This document shows, piece after piece, positions 58,201-64,000 of a stretch of DNA of 64,000 bases. This DNA is from Cladocopium goreaui (Eukaryota; Sar; Dinophyceae; Suessiales; Symbiodiniaceae). Below the pieces are notes generated by a model. That model saw only the letters and a program-made list of their open reading frames with translations. It searched no databases and was not told the DNA's origin. The DNA lies in contig CAMXCT020006565.1 of the NCBI GenBank assembly GCA_947184155.2, forward strand, positions 93,771 through 157,770. Direction: 5' to 3'. Positions within the stretch are counted from its first letter, which is position 1, and every line of letters begins with the position of its first letter. Made by a program: the position numbers and the translations under genes.

Positions 58201-61007
58201 AAGCCTCGTTGCTTAAGCAATTTGATGTCATGGTTTGACGGGTTCCAGACACACAGCTTGTCATCCGCATGGTGGATGAGATGAATCTCTCTCAGCTGTG
58301 ATGGGTTGTATGTTGTTAGCAACGATGGTGGCAGCGCAATGGCTGCTAGCACTGTTGTACCATCAACATCTGGGAACTCTGAGAGGATTGTTTCCCATAC
58401 CATTCCTGCATACGAGCCAGCGCTGTGCCCTCGGATGTTGAAAGAGCCTATCATATATCCTGTCAATCTGAGGTAGTCCGCTGGACGGATTTCAGGGGGC
58501 AGGCAGACTCCGACCAGAGGATGTGCTACCAGTAGCTTGGTAAAGAGTCTCAGACCATGTGTGTACCCAGGCCATGGTGGTTTCCTATGCGCTGGAATGA
58601 TAGGGCAGAAGCGCAACAGTTTCATGGCTCGACTGATGATCTGTGCTTGTAATTGGTTCGCTCTGGGCATTCCTAAAACACGGCACCAGAAGTGTGCTCC
58701 GATGGGAAACATGGCGATGTGCAGTAGCAAATATTCTTGCGTGTGGGCAGTGCCTGCTACTGTGCCAACTCTTGCATTCCAATCGTCCTGTTTGCTCAGG
58801 GATGGCCCATAAACATGTGCTTCCTTTCTACAAGCCATTAACACATCCCAGTCTTCATCAAGCTCTCCTCCACCCAACCCAGTGCACTGAACTTCATTGA
58901 GTTGCCAGGAGGTGTTATCCATGACTGTGATTTTCCAGTCTGTGTATTTGGGGTCATTATGGCTGGCAAGCACCTCATTGATGGCAAGCTCTGCGTTGTT
59001 AGAGTCAACGTTCAGTCGTCGCTGGAGCGCTTCGAGCAGGGGGAGGATGGGGGCGGTGGGAAGCTTAAGGCTCGCATGCTGACCACAGAAAACAACGGCA
59101 GGCTCGCAATCTTTGGGCCAGGGTGTATGGCCATTACTGCTGTTGGGGGCTTCGACTGGCGTCCAGAGGCTCTGGAGTAGCAGCACCTGTGTCGGGGTAA
59201 GGCTTCTGTTTTGTGGAACGTGCGGCTTGACGACTAGCTTACCCCCTCTAATAAAGTCGCAACCTGTGGGGTGTGTCCATAAAGGGGGTGCATCTTCAAC
59301 TCCTATGAGCGACACAGCTAGCGGTTGCAGACCTTTGCTTAGCCACTGTTGGAGTTGGTGCCCTAGGCCTACTTTACTCCCATGGAAGGCGTGTAGAATT
59401 GGTGGCAGGCTATACCCTATAGTCAACTCCTTACTTTGGAACAATTTGTCTCCTGGAAGGCAGAGGATAGGGAAGTCGGCTGGGAAGACTGACATAGGGG
59501 AGAGTGCACCTTGCTCGAAGATGGGGCGTGCCCAGGTAAGGAATGGCGGTGTCCGCTCGACAAAGTCCGGTCTAAGATATCGTCCATCACCATGGCGAGG
59601 CCATTCTCCTTGCTCCGGTATGGGGAAAGCAATGGTTCCAGCCCATTCACCTAGCATTGCCCATGCATGTGTCCAGTCAAGCGGAGTTCTAGCCTTACAT
59701 CCTAGTAGGGGGGTGAGCAGTAGCCCACCTCTCATCGCTTCTACAGGGTCTTCAGGCACGGCGGTTGTCGCTAGGAAGCTGGCTCGGCTTTCTCGAAGTG
59801 CGGTGACCCAATCCTCCGCTGTTCTGCGGTTGGCAGGGTGGGCTATTCGTCGCGCCTTGGGGGCAGGTGCATTACTCGGCGAGGAGCTTGGTGCAGTGAC
59901 GGATGGCATGCCTGCTTCAGGGGTTGCTTGGTCCATGTCCACATCAGCTGCCTCAATGGGGATATGTCCTGTCACAATGATCAGGCCGGCATTGAGTTCT
60001 GCCTTGGCCTCCGTGGCGAGGAGTACTGCTGGGGGGCACTGGTTAGAACTGGCCATTATGTTGTGTTGCATTGCTGCGGCTCTACTTGTCTTATCCGTCA
60101 TAAGATTAACTAGTTCAGCTATCTCAAACAACGAGGTCGGCACGCAGTCAGAGTCAATGAGGGCAAAGTTTACTGTGGGAAACATTAGGCACAGTGCCTC
60201 CAAAGCTGCGGCACCAGCCCAGGTATAATGGACCTGGTGTAAACCTGTATCAGCATGAATGGGAAAATGAATAGCAGTCGTTTTCTCACAGTAGGGGCCA
60301 GTTACTGTACATCGGCCTTTGATCCAGGGTGCAAAAAGTGGCCAATAGGCTGGAGGATCAGTGCCTGGCAGCTTGCGATTGTCCACATACACATAGACAG
60401 TGGCATACTCTGGTAACCATGAGAGATTGTCTATGATCCACTGGAAGAGCGTTTTGTGATGTACCTGGCTGGCTGCTGGACGTTGGATGCCATTCCCTTC
60501 ATCTATCATGAGTGCAGGGTATGTCGTGGGTGCCCTGGGCATGCGACAAGAGCCGACATCATCCCATTTCCACCATTGTTTGAGGTCGTCCATGCCGAGG
60601 GGAGTCTCAATCTCTTTCTGCGAGAGGAAGAGTTGGTCAAGCTGATGGCTTAATTGTGTGACTTCCTGTACATCGAGGAAATCGATAGGTTCAGCAATTT
60701 CCCACTGTTCCCTTGGAGGAGGTTCGGCCCCTTGCTGAAAATACGGAACGTCATCATCTGTATCGACGTCAACTGTTTCGATAGCGTCAAAGTATTCTGT
60801 GTCGCTGTCCATGGACACATCCTCAACTGCGTTATCCGAAACGATTGGCTCTGTTGGTTCGATCTCTGTATCTGAATCATCAGGGTCAGGCGACGTCAAC
60901 GAAATGAATCTATTTGATGTCATAAGCTGTTGCATCATGCTGACGCCGGGTTGACCCTGAACAGCCGGTACCCGGATGTCAGGTGCCAAGCGACCGGCCG
61001 AAGGCAA
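55167..61007 (-). CDS. Giant gene B: DSD-domain + serine-hydrolase-like + SF1 helicase
   Basis: 1,946 open codons; the first ATG is codon 24 (60938), so that start is likelier than the TTG at 61007. Residues 35-90 are acidic. Residues about 185-345 form a domain with VYVYVDNRKLP and FALIDSDCVPTSLFEIAEL (281-299); DSD within a hydrophobic strand recalls the DxD of GT-A glycosyltransferases, but this is a guess. Alpha/beta-hydrolase-like part: GHSAGS (860-865), D915 or D916 in HHADDKLCVW, H953/H956. Helicase: GLFGAGKS (1388-1395), DEGQQYG (1513-1519), GDSEQTPGG (1540-1548), LGRITVGLTRSKSLTLLVSP near the end. About 35-40% identical to gene A by eye. The stop at 55167 results from a 67-bp tandem duplication. 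Confidence 0.75.
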   Translation of the reverse strand: MPSAGRLAPDIRVPAVQGQPGVSMMQQLMTSNRFISLTSPDPDDSDTEIEPTEPIVSDNAVEDVSMDSDTEYFDAIETVDVDTDDDVPYFQQGAEPPPREQWEIAEPIDFLDVQEVTQLSHQLDQLFLSQKEIETPLGMDDLKQWWKWDDVGSCRMPRAPTTYPALMIDEGNGIQRPAASQVHHKTLFQWIIDNLSWLPEYATVYVYVDNRKLPGTDPPAYWPLFAPWIKGRCTVTGPYCEKTTAIHFPIHADTGLHQVHYTWAGAAALEALCLMFPTVNFALIDSDCVPTSLFEIAELVNLMTDKTSRAAAMQHNIMASSNQCPPAVLLATEAKAELNAGLIIVTGHIPIEAADVDMDQATPEAGMPSVTAPSSSPSNAPAPKARRIAHPANRRTAEDWVTALRESRASFLATTAVPEDPVEAMRGGLLLTPLLGCKARTPLDWTHAWAMLGEWAGTIAFPIPEQGEWPRHGDGRYLRPDFVERTPPFLTWARPIFEQGALSPMSVFPADFPILCLPGDKLFQSKELTIGYSLPPILHAFHGSKVGLGHQLQQWLSKGLQPLAVSLIGVEDAPPLWTHPTGCDFIRGGKLVVKPHVPQNRSLTPTQVLLLQSLWTPVEAPNSSNGHTPWPKDCEPAVVFCGQHASLKLPTAPILPLLEALQRRLNVDSNNAELAINEVLASHNDPKYTDWKITVMDNTSWQLNEVQCTGLGGGELDEDWDVLMACRKEAHVYGPSLSKQDDWNARVGTVAGTAHTQEYLLLHIAMFPIGAHFWCRVLGMPRANQLQAQIISRAMKLLRFCPIIPAHRKPPWPGYTHGLRLFTKLLVAHPLVGVCLPPEIRPADYLRLTGYMIGSFNIRGHSAGSYAGMVWETILSEFPDVDGTTVLAAIALPPSLLTTYNPSQLREIHLIHHADDKLCVWNPSNHDIKLLKQRGFKITHVTGWRAYLGTAQHNYSHWTRVALPEGRPDMEQLEGIPGVLPFEVYSQAPLRLISWCSFELPRTARKLLRELAEMCELPETTTQALVAQIAVHNAEIKTEQEATQYLAGLATVTISSRANLHNYTTMVQQFLGTLPLPMAVYMLDYYLPMLSPNEGYNETGLTMQSAGPVRQPSQPIALEFLFKGSEFGHWRVKGGQDAFAFRHPSLGKTDVFSLLASDAHHHKVSPIGTGRLIAMVGTAEAPADDGDDLQVLFGLVLAITPRAAKKKDELAASRIYRQCNPKFIEVAFLTVPAIKFFAKEQLETLQDLYTDSGQCLDPIDATVQGQNSPVPKVFFLHTMWMFGCTKPTRELTAVAQTSPCRYHLGLGIYNVQTAVEGMEGNKRSHFLHLCGQLLHLVLTPCHVEGEHHPWTRSTALSFAAEIDGHVLGTLCAVTMALLTNRLDLCIQGLFGAGKSKSMAILILALIEIDTTDSLKILFICKENSGTRSFADLLLWLDPPSGVFGRIGRLVGDQERNKSSYSHTKFDIHPKERRQMLHKCQLILATGGTVAQDLTMQWSTMGGFMQELSLLVIDEGQQYGTDREIAVISLLRQQPLVLWTGDSEQTPGGIDRAARNAKRSRQLLLAKKHGLRSNRNYYTPATLADAMTRLLDGSANEGLTTLSQILKRGQSTLGRLWTSQLSPQDEEDLQVASAVLPGLQAVFKATQPTMRRHSRFVEPELLEGAVLNLPRSLVRLAWILQHAATLLPMAGDIQATLNSQTAGVSDIHAWGLMLPSSSRVSPVTYHAVVAVRYPALCRQINGLWELGSFASGGLPDKPPGFQLVLWDTNARKHGLVATDLETLVSEVLTSFPCNAGFADGLFTMTTATDHKNNLNRSVLKRDYVRTLRVETIANSAGGTAQVSIVAQPSIGFLNTKYYSNGSPTEDTEDCLGRITVGLTRSKSLTLLVSPLDMMGLMGMAQVIATIAYGIGGLRRGETTWKWPEFDPDPVQENLAQLSRWSLEVAGI

Positions 61008-61009
61008 TG

Positions 61010-61610
61010 AGTACTATGCTGGTAGGGAGTGCAAAACGTGTGAACGGGATTGGCTATGCCAGGGAAAACCCCGAACACCCGGCACCCGGGGTCAGGGTTC
61101 CCCTGGCGGGGCCGTGCGTTGGAAACAAAAGTGGTAAGAAGCAAAACAATCAGGATTGGGTTACACCTAGGTGTACGAATTGGTGTCGGATGGCTGACCT
61201 AGCGATGAAAACTAGTGGAGCCACAAAAGCTGCAGTGCGAACAGTTGAGCCTCTGACAGATTATACAACCCACAATCGGAAAACAAGTACTTGGTTCACA
61301 GGACATGTTGATTCGACAGATAACTAGATGACTAACGGTGACAGGACCTGGGACACTCATCTAACCAAACGGCTTCACAGACAGATTAAGGCAATCCACT
61401 CACACAAAACAAAAACCCCGTAAATCCCCTTGCTGCAGCTTATGGGGGTCACCTTGAGCGGGTGTTATCCCTTACGGTAGGTTTGGGGGGTATTAGCCCG
61501 GCACGCGGCTGCTTTTCCTTTGGCGCCTCTGTGAAGTAAGCAGCATTAAATTAAATCAGCACTGGTCGAATGGTTGCGGACAGTCAGGAGCACGCAGTGC
61601 TAGCTGTCTG
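61010..61610. other. Spacer between the 536-codon ORF and giant gene B
   Basis: About 600 bases with no credible ORF on the minus strand. It contains GC-rich stretches with self-complementary pieces (around 61,040-61,120 and 61,430-61,520) and could hold the 5' UTR or promoter of gene B. No TATA-like or other known dinoflagellate promoter signal is recognised. Confidence 0.4.
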
Positions 61611-61615
61611 CCTGG

Positions 61616-63226
61616 TCAATCAATGATTTCCATTTCCATGTCTGTACCAGGAGAGGGTTGTAGAGTGTCTGATGATCGGTCATCGCTCATTCGTTTAAGG
61701 CGCTTTCTGATGCGAGATAGTTGCTCGCGGGCATTGGAGAGCCTTGTCTCATAGGATGCCACTTTCTCACATGCTCTTTTCTCCATTTTCTGTAGCGTCG
61801 AAATGTCAGCGTTGTCAAGGTCGTCGTCCTGTTTGGATTCGCTGACTGGTTCAGGGCTGCTAGCACCAGCAGCGTCCGTTGCCTGAGTCTCTGGCGATTC
61901 TTTGGGTGAATTTGCAGGCGACGATTCCTCTGTTGAAGTGTCGTCCTGGGCAGCTTGTTGTTCCGAAGGTTGTTGTTGCTCATCATCCTTATTGTGAGCT
62001 GCGGAGTGAGAGTCAGAGGATAACACGCCGGTACCCGGGGTATCCGTGTGTGCTTTGCTCGCAGGCGGGGCCGATGGTGGGTCTGGTCTTATGTGAAATA
62101 ACGATTGTGCACTGATTTTATCAGGTGGTTTGCTTTGTGACGGAGCTGGAGTTTTACGCACATCGCCTGCAGCAGAATCGGATGACGCAGCGGCTGCCGC
62201 GTTGTCTGTGCTATGTTGACTTGCAGCCAGCAGGTCGGCTGGTTGCTGGGTATGTTTGGTCTTTGCTGGCCGGCTGTCTGTCAGCGTTTGTTGGTTTGCC
62301 TGATGGATAATAGACTGCAATTCCATATATTGTCGTTCTCGTTCAGCCACTTGCTGCGGCGTACTCTGAGTGCCCTTAGGGTCATGTGGAGTGTCTGTTT
62401 GTGCTGTTTGGACGTGCTGTTTGGCTGTGGAGCGCTCCGTCCACCTAGTTGGTTGAGGTGGCGGCGGAGGTTGAGTCCGTTTCGGATGCTGCGAAGACTT
62501 TAGTTGGTCAATGCGGGGCTGGAGCTCATCTCGCAGTTCTAATGGGTACGATTCTCCTGTCTCCGCTAACCACTGTACAGTTTCAGCATGCGTCCATAGG
62601 GTGGTTCTCCACAATGGGATGGTCTTGTCATCATTCACCCAGAACAATGGCTTAGGCGGCAGCAAGTTATGGGCCTCTACGATCAACGGCAACAGGAAGG
62701 CTAATCTCTTTTGTTCATGGAAAATCAACGCTCCGTTCGGGTGAACCTTCAAGTGGGTATGGTTCCACACAAACGGTTGCACCACACGCATGGTGTGAGC
62801 GTCTCGATTGAAGATGGAGAGTCGGAGTTGGACATACGGTGGTGCTACCTCGTAGACCTTGCCATCCCAGGGTAATTCAAGAAAGCCCCACCGCTCCTTT
62901 CGGCCATAATTGACGGTATCCCAAAAGGCAGGGTCAAATTCGGTCTCAAGGGAATCGGCAAGAGTAGAAAAGAGAGTCCACGGCACCTCGTCAATATGCA
63001 AATGGTATTCCACCAATGTGAAATTATATGTTGTATGGCAATCACCTACCCATATTGTGCCTCTCACTGCAAGAAAGCGAACGCTGCTGGCTGCAGGCAT
63101 GTCCCAATTCATTCCAGCAGATATGTCCAGTAAGTGCTGATCGGAAACACTGATTTGGCCAGACGGAAATGGGTTTGACCTCGGCATACCAGCAACAGGT
63201 ACCCTGTCGTGGCAGTATAAAGGCAA
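61616..63226 (-). CDS. Companion ORF upstream of giant gene B, unknown
   Basis: 536 open codons, first ATG at 63187 (codon 14). Residues about 20-230 look globular: VRFLAVRGTIWVGDCHTTYN, LVEYHLHIDEVPWTLFSTLA, GFLELPWDGKVYEVAPPYVQ, FVWNHTHLKVHPNGALIFHE, KPLFWVNDDKTIPLWRT. Residues about 245-460 are a Pro/Gln/Ser/Thr-rich disordered linker. Residues about 465-520 form a charged coiled coil (LQKMEKRACEKVASYETRLS, AREQLSRIRKRLKRM) and the end is acidic. No family recognised. It lies on the same strand, about 610 bases upstream of gene B, so the two may be one transcription unit or one mobile cassette. No copy is seen upstream of gene A, where the DNA is truncated. Confidence 0.6.
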   Translation of the reverse strand: MPLYCHDRVPVAGMPRSNPFPSGQISVSDQHLLDISAGMNWDMPAASSVRFLAVRGTIWVGDCHTTYNFTLVEYHLHIDEVPWTLFSTLADSLETEFDPAFWDTVNYGRKERWGFLELPWDGKVYEVAPPYVQLRLSIFNRDAHTMRVVQPFVWNHTHLKVHPNGALIFHEQKRLAFLLPLIVEAHNLLPPKPLFWVNDDKTIPLWRTTLWTHAETVQWLAETGESYPLELRDELQPRIDQLKSSQHPKRTQPPPPPQPTRWTERSTAKQHVQTAQTDTPHDPKGTQSTPQQVAERERQYMELQSIIHQANQQTLTDSRPAKTKHTQQPADLLAASQHSTDNAAAAASSDSAAGDVRKTPAPSQSKPPDKISAQSLFHIRPDPPSAPPASKAHTDTPGTGVLSSDSHSAAHNKDDEQQQPSEQQAAQDDTSTEESSPANSPKESPETQATDAAGASSPEPVSESKQDDDLDNADISTLQKMEKRACEKVASYETRLSNAREQLSRIRKRLKRMSDDRSSDTLQPSPGTDMEMEIID

Positions 63227-63229
63227 TTA

Positions 63230-64000
63230 GGATCGGAATCACTCACTATTGCAGGCAGCAGCCAAACAACGAGAACCCCGTGTTGGCTGATGCGGCCAAA
63301 CAACGAGAACCCCGTGTCGGCTTGGGTGTATGAACGGGCGAAAGCTAAAAGTTGGGGTCAGTGAGGATCCAGACAACTGGCTTATGCAGGTGCAGTGTCC
63401 TCACAGTTCGAGCCAATAGCTGCTGATGGAAACAATGAATCATGTTCGAATCAAGCAAACGACGAGGTACCAGAAACTGCAGTGGTATGAAATATGCACA
63501 ACATGTAACCCTTGACCGAATTGAATAACGACAGTGTGATGCAGGAATAAACTGGTTTGGGGGAGGTGGTAGGGGCAGAAAGTGTGGTGGAGCAGTAGCA
63601 CTTGGCAGAAAGGGAGGCCTGGTAGAAGCGAGAAAAGGGAAAACACTGAGAAGCACTGCTAGTAAGGAGCACACAGCATTGAGAGGAGATAGGGCAGCAG
63701 GATATCGGGAAGAGTCAACCATGGGAGATAAATACCCGGTAGAATGATCACTGAGCTAAACCCTCCCCATTACCCAAGGTGCCCTTGGGAACAGTAGAGG
63801 AAATAATGGACAATATGTCGCGTTTCTACTGATGTGAGGGGCACCGCGGGGGGTGGGTAATGGGGACTACTTGACTAAGTGCGCTAGCGTGGGAAGTAGG
63901 GGCAGTCAGCAACCTGTGAAAAAATTAGGACTGGCCAGGAGAGTATACCCTCAACGTGACAACTCTCTGGTTGACCAATGGTAGTTACCAGGAAATCCGG
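63230..64000. other. Stretch without a gene; short repeats
   Basis: A 28-base unit GCCAAACAACGAGAACCCCG (with TGTYGGCT) occurs twice at 63261-63288 and 63295-63322. CCCCATTACCCA (63765-63776) is the exact reverse complement of 63854-63865. Nothing coding is recognised. Confidence 0.6.
63765..63865. repeat. 12-bp inverted repeat around an 77-bp core
   Basis: CCCCATTACCCA and TGGGTAATGGGG are perfect inverted copies separated by 77 bases. They lie at the outer side of the giant gene B unit and could be a hairpin or the inner part of a terminal repeat. No target duplication was identified. Confidence 0.6.

Noticed and set aside
59113-60228. 371-codon plus-strand ORF
   Set aside because: Antisense shadow of giant gene B in a region where the minus strand matches copy A.

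Overview
This window looks like nuclear DNA of a dinoflagellate, probably of the Symbiodiniaceae type. It has one intron-rich host gene region, long repeat-filled gene-poor stretches, Copia and tyrosine-recombinase-class-like retroelements carrying methyltransferase-like domains, a 66-bp minisatellite open in several frames, and a LINE whose 5' end matches the 3' end of the dinoflagellate spliced leader. No prokaryotic organisation (operons, Shine-Dalgarno sites, tRNA/rRNA, CRISPR) was seen. The taxonomic call is inference from these hallmarks.

Layout. 1-2.6 kb: nothing coding recognised. 2.6-12.4 kb: small exon-like islands on the minus strand, separated by AT-rich introns with microsatellites and foldback (MITE-like) elements. 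The islands at 2.65-5.56 kb spell the motif order of a GT1 UDP-glycosyltransferase. 12.4-16.4 kb: simple-sequence and minisatellite DNA. 16.8-20.5 kb (minus): a decayed retroelement with RT (YFDD), RNase H and a methyltransferase-like region. Its methyltransferase part is split by a 737-bp terminal-inverted-repeat element flanked by a perfect 10-bp target duplication. 20.5-24.6 kb: satellites and dispersed boxes without genes.

24.6-32.6 kb and 51.7-63.2 kb (both minus): two divergent members (A and B) of a family of giant genes. One protein chain carries a serine-hydrolase-like domain (GxSxG, Asp, His) followed by an SF1-type helicase; copy B also has an N-terminal domain with a DSD motif. 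Copy A is nearly intact but has a frameshifted N-terminus. Copy B keeps a long open N-terminus, but a 67-bp tandem duplication and further frameshifts break its C-terminus. A 536-codon companion ORF lies upstream of B. A run of hairpins, three with GCAA (GNRA) tetraloops in the sense of the gene, lies just 3' of A. I regard this family as the most likely undescribed system here.

33.5-51.6 kb: an 18-kb Copia-type LTR retrotransposon (minus) between A and B, with about 0.8-kb LTRs, a PBS matching a tRNA 3' end in GCUACCA, a polypurine tract, gag with two zinc knuckles, a 1,917-codon pol with a C-terminal methyltransferase-like domain, and an extra 501-codon ORF in the env position. A complete 6-kb LINE (plus strand, 44,610-50,599) sits inside its gag gene, bounded by a 12-bp target duplication and a poly-A tail. 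Nesting gives the order of events: LINE into Copia, and TIR element into the decaying RT element.
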